A stretch of 64,000 bases of DNA from the NCBI RefSeq assembly GCF_900105805.1, contig NZ_LT629788.1:5750501-5814500 (forward strand), in the 5' to 3' direction. Source of the DNA: Pseudomonas moraviensis. Lineage in GTDB: Bacteria; Pseudomonadota; Gammaproteobacteria; Pseudomonadales; Pseudomonadaceae. The notes beneath the pieces were generated by a model that did no database searches, was not told where the DNA came from, and was given only the letters and a program-made list of their open reading frames with translations. Position numbers and translations under genes: made by a program. Positions 26,809 to 36,059 of the stretch are shown here, in pieces. Each line of letters opens with the position of its first letter. The stretch's first letter is position 1.

Positions 26809-28212
26809 ATGTCGACAGACAAGGTTTCTGTCCACGGCAGTTGGGCTAGCCGCTGGGTGTTCATACTCGCCGCGACCGGTTCGGCCGTGGGACTGGGTAG
26901 TATCTGGAAGTTCCCCTACATGGTCGGGGTCTACGGTGGCGGCGCCTTCGTGCTGATGTTCCTGGCGTGCATCGCGCTCATCGGTGTCCCGGTCATGCTC
27001 GCGGAAACCCTGATCGGCCGGCGCGCCCGACAGAGTCCGGCGAACGCCTTGAAGGTGCTGGCGCTGGAGGCGGGGCACTCGGCCAAATGGTCGTGGGGCG
27101 CGTTTGCCGGGATGATCACGGCTCTGCTGATCCTGTCTTTCTATAGTGTGGTCGGCGGCTGGTCGCTGGACTACATCGTCGACATGGGCCGGGGCGATTT
27201 CCAGGGCGCGACGGCCGATCAGGTCGGCGCCTATTTCGGCAATGTCATCTCCAATCCATGGCGCCTGACACTTTGGCACACGATTTTTATGCTGCTGTCG
27301 GCCTACGTGATCGCCAAAGGTGTGGTCGCCGGGCTTGAGCGCAGCCTGCGGATCATGATGCCGCTGCTATTCGTGATGGTGTTGGTGTTGCTGGGTTACA
27401 GCATGACCACCGGGCATTTCATGGAAGGCGTGCATTTCATGTTCGACTTCCACCCGGAAAAAGTCCTCGACGGCCTGCTGCCAGCGATGGGCCATGCGTT
27501 CTTTTCGCTGAGCGTTGGCGTCGGCTCGATCATGATCTACGGCGCCTACATGCCGAAGAACACCTCGCTGTCGGGCACGGTGGTCGGTGTTGCCCTGCTG
27601 GATACTTTCGTATCGCTGGTAGCCGGTCTGGCGTTGTTTCCGATTGTGTTCGCCGCGGGCCTGAACCCGAGCGAAGGCCCGGGCCTGATGTTCGTCAGCC
27701 TGCCATTTGCTTTTGGTAACGTATTTCTCGGCCAGTTGATGGGCGTGGTGTTCTTTGTGCTGGTCGCGGTGGCCGCGTGGAGTTCGGCGATTTCCCTGCT
27801 CGAACCGATGGTGGCTTACCTCGTTGAGCGCACGAAAATCAGCCGCGCCTGGGTGACTTTCTGGCTGGCGTTCACCTGCTGGTTTGTCGGTCTGGGCACG
27901 GTGTTTTCCTTCAATATCTGGAAGGAAGCCAAGTTTTTCGTGAACGAAGGCGGGGTGTTCAGCCTCTACCAATGGGGTGCGCAGGGCGGTCTCGACTCCT
28001 TCGGTGTGATCGATTTCTTCACCTCGCGGATCATGTTGCCCCTCGGTGGCTTGTGTTTCGTGCTGTTCGCGGGATGGGTGATGGGGCGTGAAGCGGTGCG
28101 GGATGAATTGTCCATCCGTAACCCGGTTCTGTTTGCCCTGTCCCTGTTCTTGATGCGCTACGTGGCGCCTATCGGCATTCTTGTAGTCTTTGCCGCTCAG
28201 CTCTGGAAGTAA
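26809..28212 (+). CDS. NSS-family sodium-dependent transporter
   Basis: 467 residues, about 12 membrane segments. The signature WASRWVFILAATGSAVGLGS plus WKFPYMVGVYGGGAF gives the first helix and sodium site of SNF/NSS transporters. Substrate probably an amino acid or related compound; it cannot be told from sequence. Divergent from smpB with a 119-base gap and followed 7 bases later by ratA. Confidence 0.92.
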   Translation: MSTDKVSVHGSWASRWVFILAATGSAVGLGSIWKFPYMVGVYGGGAFVLMFLACIALIGVPVMLAETLIGRRARQSPANALKVLALEAGHSAKWSWGAFAGMITALLILSFYSVVGGWSLDYIVDMGRGDFQGATADQVGAYFGNVISNPWRLTLWHTIFMLLSAYVIAKGVVAGLERSLRIMMPLLFVMVLVLLGYSMTTGHFMEGVHFMFDFHPEKVLDGLLPAMGHAFFSLSVGVGSIMIYGAYMPKNTSLSGTVVGVALLDTFVSLVAGLALFPIVFAAGLNPSEGPGLMFVSLPFAFGNVFLGQLMGVVFFVLVAVAAWSSAISLLEPMVAYLVERTKISRAWVTFWLAFTCWFVGLGTVFSFNIWKEAKFFVNEGGVFSLYQWGAQGGLDSFGVIDFFTSRIMLPLGGLCFVLFAGWVMGREAVRDELSIRNPVLFALSLFLMRYVAPIGILVVFAAQLWK

Positions 28213-28219
28213 CGCTTAC

Positions 28220-28654
28220 ATGACGACACATATCCAACGATCCGCGCTTCTGCCGTACCCGGCGCAATTTCTCTACGACCTGGTCAACGACGTCGCGCGG
28301 TACCCGGAGTTTCTGCCGTGGTGCTCGGAGGCTGAAGTACTGGAAAGCTCCCCGGAACACATGCGCGCCAGTGTCGGCGTGGCCAAGGGCGGCCTCAGCC
28401 AGCATTTCGTCACGCGCAATACGCTGGTGCCGGGGCAGTCGATCGAGATGAACCTTGAAGAAGGCCCGTTCACTCAGTTGCACGGCATCTGGGTGTTCAA
28501 GGCGCTGAACGAAAAAGCCTGCAAGATCAGTCTGGATCTGTCGTTCGATTATGCCGGGCCGCTGGTGCGCGCTACGTTGGGCCCGCTGTTCAATCAGGCG
28601 GCCAATCAGCTGGTGGATGCTTTCTGCCAGCGCGCCAAGCAGATGCACGGTTGA
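28220..28654 (+). CDS. ratA: RatA family START-domain protein
   Basis: 144 residues from ATG 28220, a polyketide-cyclase/START-like fold of the Coq10/RatA family (QRSALLPYPAQFLYDLVNDV and YPEFLPWCSEAEVL). Described in E. coli as a ribosome-association toxin and in other organisms as a quinone-binding protein; the second role is likely the older one. A longer frame from 28190 lies inside the transporter gene and is less likely. It neighbours rnfH as in other gammaproteobacteria. Confidence 0.92.
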   Translation: MTTHIQRSALLPYPAQFLYDLVNDVARYPEFLPWCSEAEVLESSPEHMRASVGVAKGGLSQHFVTRNTLVPGQSIEMNLEEGPFTQLHGIWVFKALNEKACKISLDLSFDYAGPLVRATLGPLFNQAANQLVDAFCQRAKQMHG

Positions 28655-28658
28655 GCCG

Positions 28659-28961
28659 GTGATCGAGATAGAAGTGGTGTACGCGGCGGTTGATCGGCAA
28701 GTTCTGCGTGCGATCAGCGTCGCTGAGGGCGTTAGCGTTCGGGCGGCGGTGCACGAATCGGGCATCGCGGCCGAGTTTCCTGAGCTGGATCTGGCGGAAT
28801 GTCCGCTGGGGATTTTTGGCAAAGTCGTGACTGACGCGGAGGCGCGTGCTGTTCAGGTCGGCGATCGCATCGAAATTTACCGGCCGCTGCTGGCGGATCC
28901 CAAAGAAGTTCGACGCCTGCGTGCGGCGAAGGCTGCCGAGGCAAAGGCACGTAATTCCTGA
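28659..28961 (+). CDS. rnfH: RnfH family ubiquitin-like protein
   Basis: 100 residues from GTG 28659, with the UPF0125/RnfH core IEVVYAAVDRQVLRAISVAE and GDRIEIYRPLLADPKEVRR. Beta-grasp fold, function poorly known; the gene usually pairs with ratA. The ATG-started longer frame (28551) overlaps ratA deeply and is not favoured. Confidence 0.88.
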   Translation: MIEIEVVYAAVDRQVLRAISVAEGVSVRAAVHESGIAAEFPELDLAECPLGIFGKVVTDAEARAVQVGDRIEIYRPLLADPKEVRRLRAAKAAEAKARNS

Positions 28962-28979
28962 TTGAGCCAAACGGCAGGC

Positions 28980-29012
28980 AATAAAAAACCCGGAATGTCC
29001 GGGTTTTTTATT
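28980..29012. terminator. Bidirectional terminator, rnfH / bamE
   Basis: Near-perfect 15-bp stem aataaaaaacccgga, loop atg, with A-run and T-run on both sides, between convergent rnfH and bamE. Confidence 0.92.
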
Positions 29013-29022
29013 GCCTCGCGTA

Positions 29023-29550
29023 TTACTGCGGCGAGGTGTCCAGCGGTTCTGGTGTCGGAACCGGTACGGTTTCCACACCATCGACGTCCTTCTGGATCTG
29101 ATCCAGCAAGGAGCCTGGCTTGGCTGGTTTTTCAGCTTCTGGCTTCTCGGCGTTCTCAGCAGGCGCGGTGACGTTCGTGCCGCTGTCCTTGCCAAGAATG
29201 GCTTCGTCACGGCTCACGCCCGGCATGAAGTCACCGGACAGGCTGACAAGCTGGTCGTTGGAATTGAAGATAACGCTGATTCGTTCCTGCTGGCGTTCAC
29301 CGCCACCCGGTTGCAGGCTGTACAGATAATCCCAGCGATCGGCATGGAACGTGTCGGCAAGCAGAGGGTTGCCCATGATAAACCGTACTTGCGGCCGGGT
29401 CATTCCCGGGCGTAACTGGTCTATCATGTCCTGCGTGACGACATTGCCCTGCTGGATGTCGATTTTGTAAACCCCGGGGAATGAACAACCGGCGAGTGCG
29501 AGCAGTCCCACAAAGGTGAAACTGGTTAGCAAGAGCTTGGTGTTTTGCAT
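29023..29550 (-). CDS. bamE: Outer membrane assembly lipoprotein BamE
   Basis: 175 residues. Signal with lipobox LALAGC (lipidated Cys22), then the SmpA/OmlA domain: YKIDIQQGNVVTQDMIDQLR, MTRPQVRFIMGNPLLAD and DRWDYLYSL. Part of the BAM complex that inserts outer-membrane proteins. It carries an extra Ala/Glu/Pro-rich C-terminal tail (about 125-175), as in other pseudomonads. Divergent from fur, as is usual in the genus. Confidence 0.95.
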   Translation of the reverse strand: MQNTKLLLTSFTFVGLLALAGCSFPGVYKIDIQQGNVVTQDMIDQLRPGMTRPQVRFIMGNPLLADTFHADRWDYLYSLQPGGGERQQERISVIFNSNDQLVSLSGDFMPGVSRDEAILGKDSGTNVTAPAENAEKPEAEKPAKPGSLLDQIQKDVDGVETVPVPTPEPLDTSPQ

Positions 29551-29647
29551 CGGTGGGCGACTTCCACTATCTTGGCTGGGACAACGTAAACGCCGATCAT
29601 ACCCGCATTAAGAGAAGCTGCGAAGCAGCATCGCGAGAAAGCTGACC

Positions 29648-30052
29648 ATGGTTGAAAATAGCGAACTACGCAAAGCCGGCCTCAAAGTGACCCTGCCACG
29701 GGTCAAGATCCTGCAAATGCTCGACTCTACCGAGCAGCGCCACATGAGTGCCGAGGACGTCTACAAGGCGTTGATGGAAGCTGGTGAGGACGTCGGCCTG
29801 GCCACGGTTTACCGTGTACTGACCCAGTTCGAAGCGGCCGGCCTCGTGGTCCGCCACAACTTCGACGGCGGCCACGCGGTCTTCGAACTGGCTGACGGTG
29901 GTCACCACGACCATATGGTCAACGTGGAGTCGGGTGAAGTCATCGAATTCTTCGACGAAGAAATCGAAAAACTTCAGAAATCGATCGTCGAGAAGCATGG
30001 CTTCGAGATGGTTGATCACAATCTCGTACTGTACGTACGCAAGAAAAAGTAA
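29648..30052 (+). CDS. fur: Ferric uptake regulator
   Basis: 134 residues. N-terminal winged helix (LKVTLPRVKILQMLDS), hinge and metal-binding HHDHM (86-90), followed by EVIEFFDEEIE. Normal length for Pseudomonas Fur, which lacks the C-terminal CxxC pairs. Iron-loaded Fur represses iron acquisition genes. GAGAAAGC precedes the ATG. Confidence 0.97.
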   Translation: MVENSELRKAGLKVTLPRVKILQMLDSTEQRHMSAEDVYKALMEAGEDVGLATVYRVLTQFEAAGLVVRHNFDGGHAVFELADGGHHDHMVNVESGEVIEFFDEEIEKLQKSIVEKHGFEMVDHNLVLYVRKKK

Positions 30053-30085
30053 GCATGTCGCGCGAATTTCACATTCGCGAAACGA

Positions 30086-30118
30086 ACGAAGGCGACCCAA
30101 GGGTCGCCTTCGTGCTTT
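30086..30118. terminator. Terminator between fur and recN
   Basis: Stem acgaaggcgaccc/gggtcgccttcgt (30086-30098 with 30101-30113, loop aa) followed by a short T-run. Separates convergent fur and recN. Confidence 0.8.
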
Positions 30119-30128
30119 CTACCGTTTG

Positions 30129-31802
30129 TCAGGCCTTGGCGGTCACCACCATTTTTTTCGCGTGAGCCAGGGATTCCTTGGTCAGATCGATGCCGCCGAG
30201 CATGCGCGCGACTTCTTCGATGCGCTCGTTCTTTGTCAGCTTCGCGACAGCGGTGTGAGTCGCCTTCTCGTCGCGAACCTTGTGCACGAACAGATGCTGA
30301 TGACCCTGCGCCGCCACTTGCGGCAAGTGGGTCACGGTCAAGACCTGGCCGCGATCACCGAGGCGCCGCAGTAGCTGGCCGACGATCTCGGCAGTCGGGC
30401 CGCCGATACCCACGTCCACTTCGTCGAATACCAGCGTTGGCACACGGGAGGTCTGGGCGGTGATCACCTGAATCGCCAGACTGATCCGCGACAGCTCACC
30501 GCCGGACGCGACTTTTGCCAGCGCCTTGAGCGGTTGGCCGGGGTTGGCGCTGACCAGCAGTTCGACCTGTTCCAGTCCGTTCGGCAGCAACTCGTCGCTG
30601 CTGTTGGCTTTCAGTTCAATGGTGAAGCGGCCGCCGGGCATGCCCAGGCGCTGGATTTCCTGCTCCACCGCACTGGCGAGGCTGCCGGCTGCCTGATGAC
30701 GAAGGTCGCTCAGCTCGCGGGCTTTCTCTTGATAGTGACGGGCGTAGGACGCCAGCTCTTCGCCCAGGCGCTCGATGGATTCATCGTTGGCGTTCAGGGT
30801 TTCGATTTCATCCAGCAACTTCTGCTGCATTTCGCCGACTTCGGTCGGTTGAATCCGGTGTTTGCGCGCCAGGGTGTAGATCGCGTCCAGGCGCTCTTCC
30901 AGATATTGCAGGCGAGCCGGGTCGGCATCGAAGTTGTCGAGAAAGCGGTTGAGCTCGCCGACCGCTTCTTCTACCTGAATCTGCGCGCTGGTCAGCAGGC
31001 TGCTGGCTTCACCCAGCGCACCCACTGAATTATTCACGCTGGACAGGCGATTGAGGCTGGCGGTCAGCGCATTCAGCACATTGCCGGAATCGCTTTCGCT
31101 GCACTGCTCGACCACTTGCCGGCAAATGCCCAGCAAGGTTTCGGCGTTGGTCAGGTTCTTGTGTTCCTGCTCCAGCTGTTCGAGTTCGTTTTCGCCGAGG
31201 CCGAGGTTTTCCAGTTCTTCGAGCTGGTAGCTGAGCAGTTGATGACGTGCACGTTGTTCATCACCAGAGTTGGAGAGGCGCTCGAGTTCCTGGCGGGTCT
31301 GGCGCCAGCGCTGGGCGGCAAGTTGTACCTGACGCGCCAGATCGGTCGCGCCAGCGTACTCGTCGAGCAGGCGGCGATGGGTGTCGGTTTTCAGCAGTGA
31401 TTGATGTTCATGCTGGCTGTGGATATCGATCAGCAGCTCGCCAAGGGCTTTGAGGTCGCCAAGCGGGCAGGGCGTGCCGTTGATATAGCCGCGCGAACGA
31501 CCTTCCGAGGTGATGACCCGACGCAGAATGCACGGCCCGTCGTTTTCCAGGTCGCGCTCGGTCAGCCAGGCGCTGGCTTCAGGGATATCAGCCAGGTCGA
31601 ACGTGGCGAGAATGTCGGCTTTATCGGCGCCCGGGCGGACCACGCCGCTGTCGGCGCGATCGCCCAGGGTAAGGCCCAGGGCATCGAGCATGATCGACTT
31701 GCCGGCGCCGGTTTCCCCTGTGATCACGCTCATCCCGCGATCGAGTTCGAGATCGAGATGTTCGACGATGGCGTAGTTGTGTACGGACAGGTGCACCAGC
31801 AT
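30129..31802 (-). CDS. recN: DNA repair protein RecN
   Basis: 557 residues, SMC-like ATPase. Walker A GETGAGKS (29-36), long central coiled coils (about 155-350), and C-terminal ABC signature SGGELSRISLA with Walker B LVFDEVDVGIGG. Holds broken DNA ends together for recombination repair. A LexA-type box lies 25 bases upstream, so it is probably SOS-induced. Confidence 0.96.
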   Translation of the reverse strand: MLVHLSVHNYAIVEHLDLELDRGMSVITGETGAGKSIMLDALGLTLGDRADSGVVRPGADKADILATFDLADIPEASAWLTERDLENDGPCILRRVITSEGRSRGYINGTPCPLGDLKALGELLIDIHSQHEHQSLLKTDTHRRLLDEYAGATDLARQVQLAAQRWRQTRQELERLSNSGDEQRARHQLLSYQLEELENLGLGENELEQLEQEHKNLTNAETLLGICRQVVEQCSESDSGNVLNALTASLNRLSSVNNSVGALGEASSLLTSAQIQVEEAVGELNRFLDNFDADPARLQYLEERLDAIYTLARKHRIQPTEVGEMQQKLLDEIETLNANDESIERLGEELASYARHYQEKARELSDLRHQAAGSLASAVEQEIQRLGMPGGRFTIELKANSSDELLPNGLEQVELLVSANPGQPLKALAKVASGGELSRISLAIQVITAQTSRVPTLVFDEVDVGIGGPTAEIVGQLLRRLGDRGQVLTVTHLPQVAAQGHQHLFVHKVRDEKATHTAVAKLTKNERIEEVARMLGGIDLTKESLAHAKKMVVTAKA

Positions 31803-31826
31803 AAGGGCCGCTCCCAGGCTTGAGGT

Positions 31827-31842
31827 CTGGTTATTTATACAG
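31827..31842. promoter_or_regulatory. LexA box upstream of recN
   Basis: CTGGTTATTTATACAG matches the CTG-N10-CAG SOS operator with the TATACAG half intact, 25 bases before the recN start on the minus strand. Confidence 0.85.
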
Positions 31843-31961
31843 TGTTTTGTTCCGGCCTGACAATGCCCTCGCTTAGCTCGATTTGCTTGATCGAAAAGTT
31901 TTCTTAGCGCATTCGAGAATGACTATTCAGCACTTTTTTGTAGGGACAATCGATTGCAGCC

Positions 31962-31987
31962 CTTGAAGCCTGATTTTGCGGCCCCAT
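31962..31987 (+). promoter_or_regulatory. Sigma-32 heat-shock promoter of grpE operon
   Basis: CTTGAA (31962-31967), 14 bases, then CCCCAT (31982-31987) fit the sigma-32 consensus. It lies 56 bases before grpE and should drive grpE-dnaK-dnaJ. Confidence 0.8.
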
Positions 31988-32042
31988 ATATCGGGGCAGA
32001 AGCGCGAGTCAGGCTCGCGGACGAAATTGAAAGGAGAATTCT

Positions 32043-32609
32043 ATGGCTGACGAACAGACAGTAGATACGCAAAACCCAGATGCCAATCAGGCGCCCGAAG
32101 GTTCGGGTGACGACCTGGCGACCCGTGTGCAAGTGCTCGAAGAGCAATTGGCCGCCGCGCAGGATCAGTCTCTGCGTGTTGCTGCCGATCTGCAGAACGT
32201 TCGCCGCCGTGCCGAGCAGGACGTCGAGAAGGCGCACAAGTTTGCCCTGGAAAAATTCGCCAGCGACCTGCTGCCGATCGTCGACAGCCTGGAGCGCGGC
32301 CTCGAGCTGTCGAGCCCGGACGACGAAAGCATCCGTCCGATGCGCGAAGGCATCGAGCTGACCCTGAAAATGTTCCACGACACCCTCAAGCGCTACCAGC
32401 TTGAAGCGATCGATCCGCATGGCGAACCGTTCAACGCCGTTCACCATCAGGCGATGGCCATGCAGGAAAGCGCCGATGTCGAGCCGAACAGCGTGCTGAA
32501 GGTTTTCCAGAAGGGCTACCAGCTCAATGGTCGTCTGCTGCGCCCGGCGATGGTCGTGGTCAGCAAGGCGCCGGCACCGGTTTCGCCTTCGATTGACGAG
32601 CAGGCTTGA
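32043..32609 (+). CDS. grpE: GrpE nucleotide exchange factor
   Basis: 188 residues. Acidic N-terminal tail, long coiled coil (about 28-90) and beta-wing domain ending in SVLKVFQKGYQLNGRLLRPA, the GrpE signature. Releases ADP from DnaK. AAAGGAGAATTCT precedes the ATG. Confidence 0.97.
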   Translation: MADEQTVDTQNPDANQAPEGSGDDLATRVQVLEEQLAAAQDQSLRVAADLQNVRRRAEQDVEKAHKFALEKFASDLLPIVDSLERGLELSSPDDESIRPMREGIELTLKMFHDTLKRYQLEAIDPHGEPFNAVHHQAMAMQESADVEPNSVLKVFQKGYQLNGRLLRPAMVVVSKAPAPVSPSIDEQA

Positions 32610-32711
32610 AATTAGCCGCAAGGCCCCCATTTAGAAGTCAAGCGTTTAAGTGCTACCGCAGTCAGCCACCACTGCTGCGGCAACAAAATCCAAAGTTTCG
32701 GGAGAGTGAAC

Positions 32712-34628
32712 ATGGGCAAAATTATCGGTATCGACCTGGGGACTACCAACTCCTGCGTCTCCGTGCTGGAAAACGGCAAAGCCAAAGTTATTGAAAACGC
32801 TGAAGGCGCGCGTACCACGCCGTCGATCATCGCTTACGCCAACGATGGCGAAATCCTGGTAGGTCAGTCGGCCAAGCGTCAGGCTGTCACCAACCCACAC
32901 AACACCCTGTACGCAGTAAAGCGTCTGATCGGTCGTCGTTTCGACGAAGAAGTTGTGCAGAAAGACATCCAGATGGTCCCTTACAAGATCGTCAAGGCTG
33001 ACAACAATGACGCCTGGGTTGAAGTGAACGGCCAGAAAATGGCTCCGCCACAAATCTCGGCTGAAATTCTGAAGAAGATGAAGAAGACCGCCGAAGACTA
33101 CCTCGGCGAGGCAGTGACCGAAGCGGTGATCACCGTTCCGGCCTACTTCAACGACAGCCAGCGTCAGGCTACCAAAGACGCCGGCCGCATCGCTGGTCTG
33201 GACGTAAAACGTATCATCAACGAACCAACCGCAGCCGCGCTGGCTTACGGTATGGACAAGGCCAAGGGCGATCACACCGTGATCGTTTATGACCTGGGTG
33301 GCGGTACTTTCGACGTTTCCGTAATCGAAATCGCTGAAGTTGACGGTGAGCACCAGTTCGAAGTGTTGGCCACCAACGGTGACACCTTCCTCGGCGGTGA
33401 AGACTTCGACATTCGTCTGATCGACTACCTCGTTGACGAATTCAAGAAAGAAAGCGGCATGAACCTCAAAGGTGACCCGCTGGCCATGCAGCGCCTGAAA
33501 GAAGCCGCTGAGAAAGCCAAGATCGAGCTGTCGTCCGCTCAGTCGACCGACGTCAACCTGCCGTACATCACTGCAGATGCGACCGGTCCTAAGCACCTGA
33601 ACGTGAAAATCTCGCGTGCCAAGCTCGAAGCACTGGTTGAAGACCTGGTTCAGCGCACCATCGAACCTTGCCGCATTGCCATGAAAGACGCTGGTATCGA
33701 CGTCAGCGCGATCAACGACGTGATTCTGGTCGGTGGTCAGACTCGTATGCCGCTGGTGCAGAAGCTGGTTACTGATTTCTTCGGTAAAGAAGCGCGTAAA
33801 GACGTCAACCCGGACGAAGCCGTTGCCATGGGTGCTGCGATTCAGGGCGCTGTTCTGGCCGGTGATGTTAAAGACGTGCTGCTGCTCGACGTCAGCCCGC
33901 TGACCCTGGGTATCGAAACCATGGGTGGCGTGATGACCGCGCTGATCGAGAAAAACACCACGATTCCTACCAAGAAATCGCAAGTGTTCTCGACTGCCGA
34001 CGACAACCAGGGCGCTGTGACCATTCATGTTCTGCAGGGCGAGCGCAAGCAAGCCGCACAGAACAAATCGCTGGGCAAGTTCGACCTGGCCGACATTCCA
34101 CCAGCTCCACGTGGCGTGCCGCAGATCGAAGTGACCTTCGACATCGACGCCAACGGCATCCTGCACGTCGGCGCGAAAGACAAGGCTACCGGCAAGACCC
34201 AGTCGATCGTGATCAAGGCCAACTCCGGTCTGTCCGACGAAGAAATCGAGCGCATGGTGCGTGACGCCGAGGCGAATGCCGAGGAAGACCGCAAGTTCGA
34301 AGAGCTGGCCGCTGCCCGTAACCAGGGTGATGCACTGGTGCACTCGACTCGCAAGATGATCGCTGACGCGGGCGACAAGGTCACCGCCGAAGAGAAGACT
34401 GCAATCGAGGCTGCAGTGGTTGCTCTGGAAGCCGCCGTCAAAGGCGACGACAAGGCTGCCATAGAAGCCAAGGTTGAAGAGCTGTCGAAAGTCTCCGCTC
34501 CGGTTGCTCAGAAGATGTACGCCGAACAGGCTCAGCCAGCTGATGGCGCAGCCCCGCAAGGCGAATCGGCTGAGAAGGCTGACGACGTTGTCGACGCCGA
34601 GTTCGAAGAAGTAAAAGACCACAAGTAA
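32712..34628 (+). CDS. dnaK: Chaperone DnaK (Hsp70)
   Basis: 638 residues from ATG 32712 (a GTG two codons earlier is unlikely). ATPase domain with IGIDLGTTNSCVSVLE and VYDLGGGTFDVS, substrate domain, helical lid and C-terminal EEVKDHK tail. Central chaperone working with DnaJ and GrpE, located between them. Confidence 0.98.
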   Translation: MGKIIGIDLGTTNSCVSVLENGKAKVIENAEGARTTPSIIAYANDGEILVGQSAKRQAVTNPHNTLYAVKRLIGRRFDEEVVQKDIQMVPYKIVKADNNDAWVEVNGQKMAPPQISAEILKKMKKTAEDYLGEAVTEAVITVPAYFNDSQRQATKDAGRIAGLDVKRIINEPTAAALAYGMDKAKGDHTVIVYDLGGGTFDVSVIEIAEVDGEHQFEVLATNGDTFLGGEDFDIRLIDYLVDEFKKESGMNLKGDPLAMQRLKEAAEKAKIELSSAQSTDVNLPYITADATGPKHLNVKISRAKLEALVEDLVQRTIEPCRIAMKDAGIDVSAINDVILVGGQTRMPLVQKLVTDFFGKEARKDVNPDEAVAMGAAIQGAVLAGDVKDVLLLDVSPLTLGIETMGGVMTALIEKNTTIPTKKSQVFSTADDNQGAVTIHVLQGERKQAAQNKSLGKFDLADIPPAPRGVPQIEVTFDIDANGILHVGAKDKATGKTQSIVIKANSGLSDEEIERMVRDAEANAEEDRKFEELAAARNQGDALVHSTRKMIADAGDKVTAEEKTAIEAAVVALEAAVKGDDKAAIEAKVEELSKVSAPVAQKMYAEQAQPADGAAPQGESAEKADDVVDAEFEEVKDHK

Positions 34629-34682
34629 GTTGTTGGTCGCCCGGTTGACTGCCTTGCGGCGGTGACTGGTAGGATGTCGCCG

Positions 34683-34703
34683 CGCGGGAGCTTGCCTCCC
34701 GCG
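34683..34703. other. Hairpin in the dnaK-dnaJ gap
   Basis: Stem cgcgggag/ctcccgcg with a 5-base loop, no T-run, within the 297-base dnaK-dnaJ gap. It may tune mRNA levels between the two genes. I see nothing else in this gap. Confidence 0.4.
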
Positions 34704-34925
34704 TTGGCGTATCTGGAATACGCGAATTTTTACAGCATGCGACAGCGTTCGGATGCTGGCGGTATGGCCGGGAATGCTCCTGCTTTTCGCGCCGCAGATA
34801 CCGCATCAATCAAGACCAGGATCGTTGAATTGACGTGAGTTGGGTCCGGGCCTTAATGGGGGCTCAACGAGTTTGGCGAGGCTCAGGAGGGGTTTGCCGA
34901 ACGTCCTTAAGAGTGCAAAGAACTT

Positions 34926-36050
34926 ATGGCAAAGCGTGACTATTACGAAGTATTGGGTGTCGAGCGGGGCACGAGCGAAGCGGACCTGAAGAAGGCCTAT
35001 CGCCGCCTGGCCATGAAGCACCACCCCGACCGTAATCCCGGCGACAAAGCTTCGGAAGAAGCATTCAAAGAGGCCAACGAGGCCTATGAAGTGTTGTCCG
35101 ACGCCAGCAAGCGCGCGGCATACGACCAGTACGGGCATGCCGGCGTCGATCCGAGCATGGGCGGCGGCGGTGCCGGTTTCGGTGGCCAGAATTTCTCGGA
35201 CATCTTTGGCGATGTCTTCAGTGACTTTTTCGGCGGCGGTCGCGGCGGTTCCCGTGGCGGCGCCCAGCGTGGCAGCGATCTGCGCTACACCCTGGAGCTG
35301 AATCTGGAAGAAGCGGTGCGCGGCACGTCGGTGAATATCCGCGTGCCGACACTGGTCAACTGCAAGCCGTGCGATGGTTCCGGCGCCAAGAAAGGCTCCT
35401 CGCCGACGACATGCCCGACCTGTGGCGGTATCGGCCAGGTGCGCATGCAGCAGGGCTTCTTCTCGGTGCAGCAGACCTGCCCGCGCTGCCATGGCCAAGG
35501 CAAGATCATTTCCGATCCGTGCGACTCCTGCCACGGCGACGGTCGCGTAGAAGAGTACAAAACCCTGTCGGTGAAAGTGCCGGCCGGTGTTGATACCGGC
35601 GACCGCATTCGTCTGTCCGGCGAAGGCGAGGCGGGTACCCAGGGCGGGCCGACTGGCGACCTGTATGTTGTGATCAATGTGCGCGAGCACGACATCTTCC
35701 AGCGTGACGGCAAGCATCTGTTCTGCGAAGTGCCGATCAGCTTCGTTGACGCAGCGTTGGGCGGCGAGCTGGAGATTCCGACCCTCGACGGTCGCGTCAA
35801 ACTGAAAATCCCCGAAGGCACGCAGACCGGCAAGCAGTTCCGCGTACGCGGCAAAGGCGTGGCGCCAGTGCGTGGCGGCGGTGCCGGTGATCTGATGTGT
35901 CGTGTGGCTGTGGAAACGCCGGTCAACCTCAATCGTCGTCAGCGTGAACTGCTGGAAGAATTCCGCAGCTCCCTGGCTGACGACAACAGCCATTCGCCGA
36001 AAACCACCGGTTGGTTCGACGGTGTGAAGCGTTTCTTCGGCGATTTGTAA
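34926..36050 (+). CDS. dnaJ: Co-chaperone DnaJ (Hsp40)
   Basis: 374 residues. J domain with HPD in MKHHPDRNPGD, Gly/Phe-rich linker (about 75-115), four zinc repeats (CKPCDGSG, CPTCGGIG, CPRCHGQG, CDSCHGDG) and two C-terminal beta domains. Stimulates DnaK ATPase. Full length. dapB follows 9 bases later. Confidence 0.98.
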   Translation: MAKRDYYEVLGVERGTSEADLKKAYRRLAMKHHPDRNPGDKASEEAFKEANEAYEVLSDASKRAAYDQYGHAGVDPSMGGGGAGFGGQNFSDIFGDVFSDFFGGGRGGSRGGAQRGSDLRYTLELNLEEAVRGTSVNIRVPTLVNCKPCDGSGAKKGSSPTTCPTCGGIGQVRMQQGFFSVQQTCPRCHGQGKIISDPCDSCHGDGRVEEYKTLSVKVPAGVDTGDRIRLSGEGEAGTQGGPTGDLYVVINVREHDIFQRDGKHLFCEVPISFVDAALGGELEIPTLDGRVKLKIPEGTQTGKQFRVRGKGVAPVRGGGAGDLMCRVAVETPVNLNRRQRELLEEFRSSLADDNSHSPKTTGWFDGVKRFFGDL

Positions 36051-36059
36051 GGAGTCGGC

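Noticed and set aside
32646..34622. 658-residue minus-strand frame opposite dnaK
   Set aside because: Antisense shadow of dnaK, caused by its strong codon bias.
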